Below are positions 1 through 11,580 of a stretch of 64,000 nt of DNA, in pieces; positions within the stretch are counted from its first letter, which is position 1, and each line of letters opens with the position of its first letter. The stretch comes from Casuarius casuarius (Eukaryota > Chordata > Aves > Casuariiformes > Casuariidae), in contig PTFA01000087.1 in NCBI GenBank assembly GCA_003342895.1, forward strand, positions 768,708 through 832,707, given 5' to 3'. The translations under genes were made by a program, and so were the position numbers. A model generated the notes under the pieces. It was given only the letters and a program-made list of their open reading frames with translations. It had not been told where the DNA came from and searched no databases.

Positions 1-173
1 ACAAAAGTGTTTTCTGAATTTACACCTGCCTGTAAGTCTCAGCCCTTTCATATTTTTTCATTGTTTAAAAAAAATAAAAAATTAGTATTTCCTGCAATAA
101 TGAAAGAAGGTTGTTTTACACAATTTTTCTCCATAATAATCTTGATATTAGTTGTAGCAACAGCACAAAGATC

Positions 174-244
174 TTAGCAGTACATTTTTTGAAGCGTTTC
201 TTCCAAGTCAAATTTTGCTACTTCAGCAAGTATCACAAAGACAA
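174..244 (-). CDS. FAM118A: FAM118A candidate last exon 8
   Basis: After an acceptor GCATTGCTCAG at 247-245, an in-phase frame of two bases plus 22 codons and a TAA (176-174) encodes VFVILAEVAKFDLEETLQKM and two more residues. The AK..LEE pattern lies close to the register of human CAKRKLEEN, and the phase fits exon 7. The match is short and the rest of the human tail (SKKRTQSDTDD...) is not conserved. No canonical AATAAA follows within the window; only a variant AATGAA is seen at 62-57. This is a plausible but unproven exon. Confidence 0.45.
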
Positions 245-3200
245 CTGAGCAATGCTTTACAAAAAATTCATCCTTGGTACTATATGCTTAAGTTTGGCAT
301 TCATTCTTCTACACCTTCTTAAGGAAAAACATTCAGAATAGCCACATATGTTTGGAAATTTAAGATAATATAAGTGTTCGTGAATTCTTAGTTTTGATTA
401 ACCTGATCAGCATAAATCATTTTTCATACACCATTTGCTGGAGCTTTTCCATTGTGTCATTTATTATTTTACTGACAGCTGAAAGTCCCCAGTTATCTGT
501 TAATATGTAGAAAGAAATGAGAAAGTAAATAATCTGATAAGCATATTTTGACAGCCAAGTCAGGGCTCTGCATAATAATCATTTAATTACTCTGTAAATA
601 AAAAACTATATCCCTGCTAGAGATTATGAAGCTGTTCTAAGAAAACAAGAATGTGGTTTACCCAACAGTGTCGTGCTGTCTACTCGATCAGCATCTAGAG
701 AGGGTGAGACAGGAACAGCAGTGTTAGCATCCAAAAGCTGGATTATACCTTTTGTTAACTCCCAGATTGGCAAGGTTGCATTTCTTTCAAATAACCCTTC
801 TGACAAACTTCGTGGGTTTTTTTTAAAGAGAGTTTTTTCTAGTATTAAGCCGAGTAAAATGAACTACTCTGTGCAAGAAAGCAAGCAAACTAATGCAAAG
901 CACTATCCAGAAATTCAGTGTTCAGCTTACTTTCAAGAACAGCCAGGCAATATACTCTGGTACTGTATTTAACAGAAGAGGCAGAGTGGCATTGCAGGCT
1001 AACACCGTCTAGAGGAATCTGAAAACAAGTAAAATTTTCTGAAGTCTATTGAGAAGGATTAAGACACATGAAGTTTAAATTCATAATCCTACCTTATACC
1101 TCATTAGTTTGTAAATAAGCTCTAGCTTGAAAAAACAATTACTGAAGAAGTGTTTTTACAGACAGTAGGAAATCACCGGAAGTTTGACAGTAGGAAAAAA
1201 AACCAAGGATTAAAAAACATTCTTCACAGAAAGTCCAGAGACACTTGCTTTTACAGGACAATAATGAAACATGAAAAAGTGAAACCGGCAGTTGGGTAAC
1301 CTAAAGGGCCACTGTCCAGTTTTGTTGGGCTCTTGACTTTCGAATGAGATCAAAATTTTGAATTCAGAGTAAGGGCCCTATTCTTGCAAGTATTATGCCA
1401 GCGAGTAATCTCACTGGATGAAAGAGGGTGACACTGTGACTCTGTACTTTGGCAGCACTACAGCACAATCTTGCAGTCATTTCCAGTAATAATACTCCTT
1501 TTTATTTTGTATTTAGAGGTTAATTAAATACATCTTCCATGCTGTTTTGAGATCAATGGCTGTTCTTCAGTAAAATGGATACTCCAGTAGGTTCTTGACA
1601 GTGTTTCAATAAACAGCAGTATATCAAAGGCAAAACTAGTAGGCTGAGGTTGACTGTATCAATGTCTGGTATTGCACCCCAACTTATCTTTAGGTGTCTG
1701 TGCAGCAGACAAACTTTCTCCAACCTAAACACTGAATTAATTTTTCTAGCCTTCATGAATGAAAAACTCTTAATCTGGTCTAAATGTAGTTTTAATCCAC
1801 TTACAGAAATCATTACATAATTTGGGCAGTCACCTGCAATCTTCTTTTGCGGGAGGGCAAGGGGAAGGTTCCACCTATGCACCACTTTGGAATAATTTTA
1901 GTCAAAACAATTCCACTGACTTTGTAGATCAAAAAGTGCTGTGAAATAATATTCTTCCCAAGGTAATTTTCTCTTTATTTTCCTCAACTCTCTGGAGAGC
2001 CCACAGTAGAACTGTCCTTGCTGGGTGAGCATTAAAGAAATCTCCCTCCCTTTTTTCAACGCAGTTGTCATTTTTCCCTATTTTTTGTATAAAAACTCTT
2101 TATTGTTACTCCTAAGAGGTTTTATGAGTTGAGAGACCTCAGGATGCAAGAAGACAAACTCACTGAAGAAATCTGGTTGGTACAATTTAGTTCTCTCTCA
2201 GGGCAGAACTGTTACGTACAGCATAGATATTGAGTTATTTCCCATTCTAGTATGAACTGCCCTGTACAGAATGGCTCACAGAATTCACTCGCACAAATGA
2301 AAGATTATTTCACAGTCTCTTCTATTTTATCCACTCAGTTTTTAACTCCATTAGTCTGTGTAAAGCTGAATGCTATTGGGTGTACTACTTACATCCTTCA
2401 AGATTTTCAGATTTCATTCTCCCACTCTATGCTTAATCATATTATAAATATTTTGGTTCACTCAGATGATCCCATGAGTTAATTCCTTTGGTTCTTCCAG
2501 CCTCTTACTGACATCTCACATTTCACATAATGTGATACTGGATACTGAATGGATTAGTCCAGACAAAAAAAATATACATAAATAAAAGTAAACATAAATA
2601 AAAGTAACCAAATACTATCAATAAAAAGACAAATTCAGAATTAAAGGTTAAATTTACAAGAATTCAAAACTTTAAAGAAAGCTATCCAGTTGAAGTTTTG
2701 TCATGTGTTCCAACTCTGCATGCCATTCATAAACAGAGATCTTGCATAGGCCTACCACTAGCTACATATAGGGTGAACACCTCAGGCCAACTGCTGATTA
2801 TTCGAATACAGAATCCTGCTAGATACATAATCAAAATTTTCTAATTAAAGAGAATACATTACCTGGACTTCTCTGCTTGCAGATTTGAGCAGTCAGATCT
2901 TGTACATACTCTGGAAATTGTTTAAAGCTGTCCCCATAAGACACTACTTTTATTCCATGCAGAAGCATATCTGCCTGGAGCTTAAAAAAGTGGTCTTCGT
3001 TTTCTTTAAGCACCAACATATAATGTTCTAAATCCACCTTATTCTTTACAGTATAAAGAAAAAGAGCTTGGAATATCTGATCACGCAGAGTCTCTCCACA
3101 GCCCAAAAACAAGAAAGACTTGGTTCGATACAGATTTTGAAGAACCTCCTGTTAAGAAATTTAAACACACAAGAGAATAACAAACTATTTGCTTTAGTAA

Positions 3201-6200
3201 ACAAAAGGCAAAAATGGTAACTTTTGAAATATGTCTGGCTTTTTTAAAAACAAGAACAGAGCAACCATCAATACTAAACTGAATTAAGGATTTGTTAGAA
3301 TCAGGACAAACTGATGTGCCATGAATAATGATTCCACAAAAACACGTATACTGAAAAATCAAAGTCACAATCCAAAATTAAATAAATATGTAAATTTTCC
3401 CAGTAAGGGCATTTTACATGGAAACAGTAATAATGACGGAATAGTACGCTCCTGTTAGGTTGATCTGTAAATAAGGAAAATTAATATTCTCGACCAAATG
3501 TTTGACTTTTCAAAATACCTAAGACATGACGTTAAGTCCAGGATCCAGAGTTTGTAACAACTTAAGCCTTTGAAAAAATGCATCCAAGCAACCAGGTGGT
3601 GAAAAATCCTTGTACTAGCATCAGTTAACTAACACAGTGAACTGCTGACAGAATTTGGATACACATTTGTAATCCACACAGAACTTGAAATGCAATGTTG
3701 TGGCCAATATTCTTGAGATAAATACAAAGAACTTCAGAACTATAACATACAACTGGGGATTTTGATTGTGATTTAGCAAGAAGCAGTTTACAAGGGCACA
3801 CACTGCCCCAGCAACATAGATGGCTTCCTGAATAATACTACCATTTTATCTGGGTCCCAATTATTTAATCTGACAAGACCCTAGCCTGAAGTAATACATA
3901 TGCAGTGACTAAAAGAAAACAGTTTGGCAAAGCATAGTAAAAATTTTCAAGGTAACACTAACCATTACTTCAGGATCTTGAGTAACATCTTTATATCCTG
4001 AAGGATCTAGGACCATTCCACAGGGATCCGTATACAAGCCATGAATATGCAGAACTCCATATTTTATATGGCCTCTTGCCCACTGAAGAACCTAAGGAAA
4101 ATCATGCATATTGCATTATACTATACTATTGAGATACTGCAAAAACATATAGCTGCCCTAACATACAAAACCACCTAAAGCAAAAGTGACTTCTCTTAAA
4201 CTTTTCTGCAGCAAGAGATGATTATAATTACTACTTGCATAACTTATTTTAAATTATTATAATAAAGAAGTGATTGTAGATATTGAAGATCTTTTGGGAT
4301 TTTTGGTCTAAACAGGTTTTCAAGCAAGAAGCAAGTTCTAGCAAAGCTGACAGAAAAGATACAAACAGGTAAATTAATTAAATTACCTGCTAGGTGAAAT
4401 CATATTTGTGATTATAACAGTTACTTCATTTAAGTGGATGAAATTGTTTTTCTTTTTTCAGGGAGGCAAGGGGGAGTGGAGTGGTTAATAAATGTGTTAC
4501 TGAAATCTTTATTCTGAATTATCTGATACAGTTTATCAAACAGACACTGAGATACCATCTACTTGGTGTTACTTTATAGGCATGCTTTACAAATTAAGAA
4601 GTGTTGACAGTTTTCTTTAAACAGAGAAAAATTTTCCAATGAAGTATAAGAACTGCCTTCTCTTATGAGAAGCGTGAACATTTTTACTGCTCTCATCATA
4701 CCTTATCCTTATCTTTCAAGTCTAAAGATTCCATAGGTTTACCCTGTTGCTGACCAAATATTTCAAGTAAATTATCATAGTTTGTAGTCAGGACCATTGT
4801 GCCTCTCTCCATTAGTCTTAGGATTGACTGCAGAACAATAGGATTCTGAATATGTTGTTCTAAATTATCAAACACCTCCATTAAGCAGTCCTGGAAGAAG
4901 CTGGGCTTGGTATCACCAGTACGCTGAAAAAAGAAAAAAGATGAATACTTCATAAGGATCATGTGCACCATTATAGTTGGCTTCAATGGAAAACCCACAG
5001 CATTTGCCTATTTAATGCCAAAGCTTTGCTTTTAAAGGGAAATTGTGTAACAGTTTTTGAGACTTCATATAGTATATAAAACATAAAAGTCTGAATACAT
5101 AGAAATGTCAGCAATAATTTCAAATTATTCAAGTGCTCTTGCTTACAATTTATATAGCTCAAAATAATATTGTCTAGTTTTCTGAGAAAAAGCTTGTAGT
5201 ACAGGTACAATGAAGCAAATCTCTGCAGTATTTTGCTACACTAAAATCTCCCCACCCCATCACTTCTATACAAACATTAGGGTGCACTTTCCTAAAAGCA
5301 CAGGCTGCATTTACCCAGCATATCTGCTGAAACAGACAGGAACACAAAACAATTCTGTAAAATGTACAAGCTTCCTATTCATCCAATTGTTTTACACATA
5401 CAAGAAATCTGTTTACAAGCCCAATATGGTTACTGGCATAACTACATGGAAACATCACTTTTCTCAATATGCTTCTTTTGTTTTTAAAGTAGTTATCATG
5501 CTAACATTATCATTCCCTAGTTTCAGAGACTGGAATATTACTACTAGAGATTTTTCTTCTTCTTTTGCTCTCTGATGGATAAAAAAGTTTCTTCATCTTT
5601 TTATCTGCTGCAAAACTTAACTATACACATGCAGACTCCTCCCAAAGGAACCAGTTATTATACTTTTTTCTGTATAGAAGACTCTTACCATGTATTTCAA
5701 AATGCTGAACACATCCTACAACTTAGCAGTATGTACATCACTATAATTATTTCAACTAGAAGACCTGGCAAAACTGTTAATACAATCTGAAAATCTCTGG
5801 AACCTGAAAATCACTGGTTGAGACACTGAGCATGTATGGACTTCAGTGAAGTATGAGTTGCAGCAGTGATAAGCTTGTGGGATCTAAGGCTATCAGTAGG
5901 GTCATGGTCTACCACTATTTTCAGGATATCTCTAGTTTGAGCCAGCAGAGCTATAAATTCCTCTTTCAGTTCAGGGCAACATTGCTGAGAATCTTTTAAC
6001 AGTCTAAGACTCTTGCTTGCATTAATTATGACAGAAGTGTAATCTTTTCCAACAGTTTTCAGCTAGACCAGAAATCATATATTGAGTAAATAACAATCAT
6101 CACTTTTACAGCAGGAATACAGAGACAGTACTTCTAGTTTGGCAATATACTAAAAGGTAAAATGTATCTTTTACCTATATTTATATAGGCATATATACCC

Positions 6201-8043
6201 TTTATCTGTATTTTACCCTGAAGTTGCAAAACTTACCTACAAAGGTCATCTCAATCACCCTACATTTTATTCCTGACAAAATTCAGTTGAGTCCTGATGT
6301 CACTAATAAACAGTGCCAGATCAGATTGCTAGAGTAAGTAAAGTAAAACTTGCTGTTTTAAATGTTTAATAAAATAACAGTTCTTTTTAAAGATAATGTA
6401 CCTTATAAATTAACATCCTCATTTCTCTACCTTCTAAAGGGCCATTCTGTCCTATGATAATAACCATCCCACTGATGAAAGCATTGGCTGTAAGTCACCA
6501 TTTAAAAATAAATTAAAAACAAGGATTTTTCTGCCTCTCCAAAATGTACAGTGATTAGATCACCATCCCAGCAAAAATTCCAGCTTTAGAAAGCTGATGA
6601 GAATTTTAGTTGATAACACTAAAAACATGCAATAATTTTAGAAGTTGATATAAGTTACAAATATACTCACTGGTGACATTTTCCTGATGAGATCATGCGC
6701 AACTACAAGCAGGTCTCTATCTTTGATCACTTTTTTACGAAATTCAGCAACATCTCCTGGATGAAGCACCTCCAGCTGTTCAGCTGCTTCAATGACAGCC
6801 TCGATGCAGCTCCTCCAGGAGCACAGCGCTGGGATTCCTGGTGCTACTGCAGCACTTACTCCAGTTCCAATTACCAGAAGAAGGTCTCGAGGCTGCCTTC
6901 TTATTAGACTTTTTAAGAATTTTCTTAAAAACAAAACAAAAATCTTTATTTTCTACAGTGCTTCTATCTTGTCTGAAGATCTCATGCCTGACGCAAGAAG
7001 TCTGTATGAACTATTAATGCTTGTTCAAAACTAAAGAGCCAAAGGAATTGGGTCCTCCATTTCTATACAGAAGAATTATGGCATTAGCAGCAGTTCACAA
7101 CATTCCCCAAACTGGAAAAAAAAAAAAAAAAGTGCACTTTTAACTTGTCTAAAATGGCCAACAGATTTACGTGCATACAACTAATTTAACTAGCTATAAG
7201 ATGGCAACAACTTTAAATCATTAATACCCCTAAGGAGAACCAAATTGACAATCACTAATTATCAGTCCACTCAGCTATCCAACAACCATTTCAATTGAAC
7301 TTTTTAAAAAAAAGCAGTATATTCTTGTACCAAGGACTGCCCAATGATTTACTAAATATGCATGTGCTAGAAATTAAGAACTATTTCAAAGGGAAAATCT
7401 GCAATATTTCAAAGAAGCAAACTTTTGTTTATTTAGAAAAAAATAACATCTTTTATTCCCATTTATTCTTGCTATAGGATAGGAAGTGAAAAATACATTC
7501 AAACCATATATACAAATAACTGTATATAAACAAGGTATTACTATACAGAACCTTAGAATTCACTTGACTTTAAGAATTATTGTTAACTCCTGTTAATCCA
7601 GCAATATGGATGTTTTAAACCTCTTATTTCACAGTATCTTGAAACTGTTTAGCAAAAGTTCAAATGTTCAACTTGAAATGGCTTCAGACACAGCAATTAA
7701 GAAACATGTAGATAAGTTTGCTAATATCTACAAAAAAATTGTTGCAGATAATCCCCCAAGTCTTCCTGTTACACTCAGCACAAGTTGTTTCCTCTAGGCA
7801 AGCATATTATTTATTCCTCACAAACAGTTCAACTGAGTATGAAGCACATGGTCACTGGAGAAACTAGTTTCAGAGGACCCTTTCAAGTTTTCAAGCATGA
7901 TGCCATTCTCATATCCAATTTTCAATAATGTATTTCAATTATCTTTTCAAACTTCCATCAACAGTTTTATAAAATAACCTTCACAACACTAGTTACCTGG
8001 ATTTTTGTTCACTTCTAATTGTTGATCTTTCTGATGAATCCAT
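174..8043 (-). CDS. FAM118A: FAM118A, SIR2-like protein (whole coding span, 7-8 exons)
   Basis: The joined exons (8043-7997, 6923-6671, 4923-4702, 4091-3963, 3148-2863, 694-662, 244-174) give 1041 nt, or 346 residues plus stop; human FAM118A is 357. All junctions are GT/AG and keep phase. Seen: a Rossmann-type nucleotide loop GTGVS at residues 35-39, TTNYDN at 146-151 (position of the sirtuin TQNID motif), HIHG at 189-192 (position of the sirtuin catalytic His-Gly), and the family block SFLFLGCGETLRDQIFQALF at 228-247. Known of the family: FAM118 proteins have a SIR2-like fold, and recent work reports filament formation and NAD processing; this is from memory. FAM118A rather than FAM118B is chosen because the blocks ALCSWRSCIEAVIEAAEQLE and RTGDTKPSFFQDCLMEVFD follow the A paralogue. 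Start: ATG at 8043 has G at -3 and G at +4 and matches the known N-terminus (MDS...SEQKSR). The core is certain; the last exon is not. Confidence 0.95.
460..465 (-). terminator. Poly(A) signal for the read-through FAM118A 3' end
   Basis: A canonical AATAAA on the minus strand lies about 160 nt after the read-through stop at 624. It falls inside the putative intron between exons 7 and 8, so using it would give an intronic-polyadenylation isoform. Confidence 0.5.
662..694 (-). CDS. FAM118A: FAM118A exon 7, 33-nt micro-exon (or start of a longer terminal exon)
   Basis: Joined to exon 6 this reads (D)ADRVDSTTLL plus one base, matching human DADRVDSTTLLG exactly. The acceptor is CTCTCTAG|AT. A donor-like TTGG|GTAAAC closes the exon at 662, as in human where the next exon continues after LLG. 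If this donor is ignored, the frame runs on for 12 more residues (GKPHSCFLRTAS) to a TAA at 626-624. Both forms are possible. Confidence 0.85.
695..2862 (-). other. FAM118A intron between exons 6 and 7
   Basis: The intron is AT-rich, with no further exon recognised. It contains an exact 2 x 16-bp tandem repeat at 2576-2607. Open frames here, such as the one at 1553-1885, have no family resemblance and no splice-compatible structure. Confidence 0.85.
2576..2607. repeat. Exact 16-bp tandem repeat
   Basis: ACATAAATAAAAGTAA occurs twice in a row inside the FAM118A intron between exons 6 and 7. Confidence 0.9.
2863..3148 (-). CDS. FAM118A: FAM118A exon 6
   Basis: The exon has 286 nt, 95 codons plus one base (residues 218-312). 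It encodes the C-terminal half of the SIR2-like domain: LYRTKSFLFLGCGETLRD, then VDLEHYMLVLKENEDHFF and HGIKVVSYGD, ending CKQRSP. The acceptor is TTAACAG|GAG and the donor CCAG|GTAATG. The single overhanging G makes Asp with the first two bases of exon 7. Confidence 0.95.
3963..4091 (-). CDS. FAM118A: FAM118A exon 5 (HIHG motif)
   Basis: The exon has 129 nt, 43 codons (residues 175-217), too short for a 60-residue ORF cut-off. It translates as VLQWARGHIKYGVLHIHGLY and continues through TDPCGMVLDPSGYKD to EVM. The HIHG motif sits where sirtuins have their catalytic histidine. The acceptor is TTCCTTAG|GTT and the donor ATG|GTTAGT. It joins exons 4 and 6 in phase 0 on both sides. Confidence 0.94.
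4702..4923 (-). CDS. FAM118A: FAM118A exon 4
   Basis: The exon has 222 nt, exactly 74 codons (residues 101-174), from RTGDTKPSFF to ESLDLKDKDK. It carries MVLTTNYDNLLE, the FAM118 counterpart of the sirtuin TQNID motif. The acceptor is TTTTTTCAG|CGT and the donor AAG|GTATGA. Both flanking introns are phase 0. The apparent N-terminal extension of the open frame above 4923 is intron and should not be annotated. Confidence 0.95.
4924..6670 (-). other. FAM118A intron between exons 3 and 4
   Basis: Intronic AT-rich sequence. Nothing coding or repetitive was recognised with confidence. The plus-strand open frames at 5210-5790 look random. Confidence 0.85.
6671..6923 (-). CDS. FAM118A: FAM118A exon 3 (nucleotide-binding loop)
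   Basis: The exon has 253 nt, one base plus 84 codons (residues 17-100). It holds the glycine-rich loop VIGTGVSAAVAPGIP, which corresponds to the GAGxS...GIP NAD-binding motif of sirtuins, followed by the family-specific helix ending HDLIRKMSP. The acceptor is TTTTAAG|A and the donor is CCA|GTGAGT at 6670-6665. It is nearly identical to the mammalian protein, which implies strong purifying selection. Confidence 0.95.
6924..7996 (-). other. FAM118A intron between exons 2 and 3
   Basis: AT-rich intron with an A17-18 run near 7115. No other feature was seen. Confidence 0.85.
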
Positions 8044-8052
8044 CTCTGAGCC
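7997..8052 (-). CDS. FAM118A: FAM118A exon 2 (start codon exon)
   Basis: This small exon carries 9 nt of 5' UTR and the ATG at 8043-8041, encoding MDSSERSTIRSEQKS plus two bases (AG) of a split Arg codon. The acceptor is a pyrimidine-rich tract ending TTAG just above 8052; the donor AG|GTAACT is at 7996-7995. The peptide aligns with the human N-terminus MDSVEKTTNRSEQKSR and is too short for an ordinary ORF search. The split AG|A codon fits the next exon exactly. Only the true 5' edge is slightly uncertain, because a second AG lies 7 nt further in. Confidence 0.88.
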
Positions 8053-11000
8053 CTAAGCAAAATAAAGATGGTCAATAATTCTTAATGCATCTACCTTAAA
8101 AAAAGCCAAAATTAAAAACAGATGTATTTATTGCCATCAGCATTTTCAATTTATTCTTACAGAATATTTTAAAAAACAAGAATTTCTATCTCATATCTCA
8201 AGCAACATACTAACAGAGATGAAGCAGATAAATTATGAGAGTGTAAACAAGCACAGCTCCATTTAGTTCAGCCAACTGCCATTTTGAAGCTAGTAGAGAT
8301 ATGGCTATTCACACAGCTGAAAAACATCTGTGTCTAAATTCAAGACAAAATTTACCATGCTCACAGAAACATTAATTCATTTTAGTTAAATGAATTTGTT
8401 TCCTGAAAATGGTTTACAGCAGGTAACTCTTCCATTATCAGAAAACCATTACATCCCTTAAAGATCAATGACGAAATATTCATGTTTTCATATCAAAAAT
8501 TCCTACTGAACATTTCTACTCCTATTAAGACCACTGAACCCACATAGCTGTATAATCGGTTTGTTCAACCAAGTTTGGGGAAACCAGACTTCTGCAGCCA
8601 AGAGACCACGAAAGCCCCCTGCTAGCTAGCTAGTTATTTCACCGACCCATATAAATATAAAAGATGATTTGTCAGAAAGTATTTTAAATAAAAACTTATT
8701 TATCATCTATATTGTCACTTGAAATGACACCTAGTCCAGTTGAGATGTGTCCTAGAATTGTCAGGCATTTTTTCTGAGTTTGTATTTTTTTGAAATCTTG
8801 CTTCCATCACATTTATACATTATTATGGTTTGCAAACAGCTAGCCCTGTAAATTTCCAAAATTGAAACAAAAGAATGCCATGAATTCATTCATCTTTCTC
8901 ACAATTCAGCAGATTCTGACATATGAAGAAGAAAGCTGCACTTTTTAGACAGTACACACCAAAGAACGAACAAAAAATGATTACACACTGAAAAATAATA
9001 GAGATCTTACAAATTTTTGTAGAAGAGTACTACAGGACCCCGCTGTACCAGTAAGTTTGCATGACTATAGCTGGCTTGAAAAATATCTGTTCTTCCCCCA
9101 AAACACACTGACATATAAAATGCTATGTTTAACATTTCATTAAAGAGAAAAATTTCCCCCTACAAAAGCAATTCTACACATGATTCTAAACCAAACCAAC
9201 TTTGTGATATCGGACACTTTTAGAACAGTTCCTATACATACAGATTTTAGAGCGTTTTGTGTTCTGAAGGACAACTCTGTTTAGCCTAAACAACTAATCT
9301 GTTTTTACTACAATAATTATATTAAAAAATCCAAATGCTCTTAACATTATAGACATGACGTGAACAGAAAAAAAAAAACTCTTTTCCAAAAGATAAGCAG
9401 ATATCATTTAGTGTTTATGTAGAAGAAGACTATTACAACTATAAAGCCAATTAACAACTCCCATTTCTATAGTACAGCTAGTTTACACATGTGCTAAAAA
9501 CATTAAGATAAAAGGCTAAGATTCTCCCTGCAAAACCCTGTAAGTTATCATCATCTTATCATCAATATTACAATTGTGTCTGTTACTTCATCAGGTCCAT
9601 CAAACTACAGAAACATTTGCCTGGGGCTTCACATTGAAAAAATGATATATTAAATATAAAAAACCAGAAAGATGGTACCTAAATAATCAGAATCGGATCT
9701 CATTCATTTCACAATTTAACAGAATGTATGCAGGTAATCCTGGATTTTCATCTCACCATCCTGAAATCCTGAAATACAGTACAGATCTTTTATTGGCTTT
9801 ATTTTGTTTCTGTTCTGTTTCTATGCTGCATTAGTGAGCTGCTATAAAACTCCTCCTTCTTGCAAGAAGCTCCTTCACTGGGATAAGATCCAAAATACCA
9901 TCTTGCTATAACAACCTCAAAGCGTAAGAAGCCTTCTTTTAGGTCTGTCTCCCTCCAACAACTTTCTCAAGCCATTTTAAATCTAAAACATTCAAAGTAC
10001 TGCATCTTGGCAAGAGAATTTGGCTACAATATCAATAAGAAATCCCCAAGTTTCATTACATTAATTCTTGGTTTTGTTTCTTTATAAGGATATATTTTCT
10101 GTTTGGCTTTGAAGTATATCTTAGTTTGCGGTTGTGGAGATTGCAGACTGCAGACCCTAATCCTCCAAATAAGCATTCTGCCAGACCCTGTGGCTCATAC
10201 AGCTTCTTACCAGCTCTCACGTTCACACGTTGAAAGCTAATTTGGAAGCAACATTTGACAAAAAAAACATATGTTAGAGGGACATGTTTGAGAAAATGCA
10301 CAAAGATCTGATCTGCAAATGCACCCAAAACATCTTTTCAAGTGTAAAAAAACTGGGGGTTTTGTAATATTTATTCTGTTCATGCTCCCTTACTTCTTTG
10401 ACCATATCCTATAAAAATACTATCACCCAAAGAATGTTAGCATATTCAAAATTCAGAACAATAACTTATTAAGAGCAAAACATTCAAAAATCTAGAGAAC
10501 AAAATTTCTTTACATATGGGAAAATTGAGAGTTCACAATGCAAAAGCGACACATGAAGTATAACTTGTTTACTCTGAAAAATACTGTATTACATCATAAC
10601 CTCATCCTGTGATATATTTGGGAAACAATCCTCAAGAAAGCCAGCCACTTCAGTAATGGCTTAATACATCAGTAACTTGCTAAAATTAATAAAGTAAGCA
10701 TCTCACCACAGGATGCTGTCAGTACTAACATTTTAGACCTTATTATCTCTATAATGCTTGAAGTGGCTTTCTGGGAAGCCAAAGCTGAGTGAGTAAGTGG
10801 CAGCAATTACCACCATACTGTATTAGCTAAATGGATGCAAATGGCAAACTTAAGATTTCTCCATGCATATGATGGCTCTGGATATTAACTGTAAATAGTC
10901 TTGCACATTATCTAATCAGATGTAATAAATGCTTCTTTCTATGAGCATACCCTACCAAGGCAGAGGACCCAGGCATTAGGACTCAGCAGTGGTTTCCTTA

Positions 11001-11580
11001 AAAAATATACTGGCCTAATATATTTTAATAAAAGGTTGGCACATTTACTTTTAAACAACCTTCCTCATGGCAGTCAGGAGATCAGATCCCACTTAAGTCC
11101 AGATATGCCTGAAAGCACTGAATTGGAACTTGGTCCTGTGTTCCAAACACTCGGAGGGTTTATCAGAACACCCTCTCATTTCGTGCTTTCTTCCTGTTCA
11201 AGAAGATAACTTTTATTTAAGCATCTATTCATGAAATAAACTCTCTTTTCACAGCTTGAAACTTCAGGTCAAACGTTTGATTGGCTTGTGCCAAGAGGTT
11301 TTTCAAGCAGTTTAGTATATGAAATAAGACTTAACATTTTCAAAAGAAATGAAATCTCTTGAAAAATAGTTTTTTTCTTCCCCGATGCTAACTTTCTGTG
11401 GAATAAAAACAAGAGCACCAGGCTGGGCAGGACACAGATTTCTACTAAGTGACATTTCCTTTTTCTGTCCACTAAGTGGATCTGCGGTTATTTAGCGCAA
11501 CAATCAGGCACGGCATTAACCTTTACGGGAACACCAACCTCCACTTCTGCGGCATTCCTCTTCACTCAGCCATGAGCAAA
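8053..11580 (-). other. FAM118A first intron (inferred)
   Basis: This AT-rich stretch lies between the start-codon exon and the CpG island. If the island holds the non-coding first exon, all of it is intron 1. No coding exon was recognised. A possible MIR-like scrap (ACCCTGTAAGTTATCATC...) sits near 9535. Confidence 0.6.

Noticed and set aside
1..173. 3' UTR of a convergent SMC1B gene (plus-strand AATAAA at 73)
   Set aside because: Human synteny would allow it, but no SMC1B coding sequence is visible and an AATAAA in AT-rich DNA is weak evidence.
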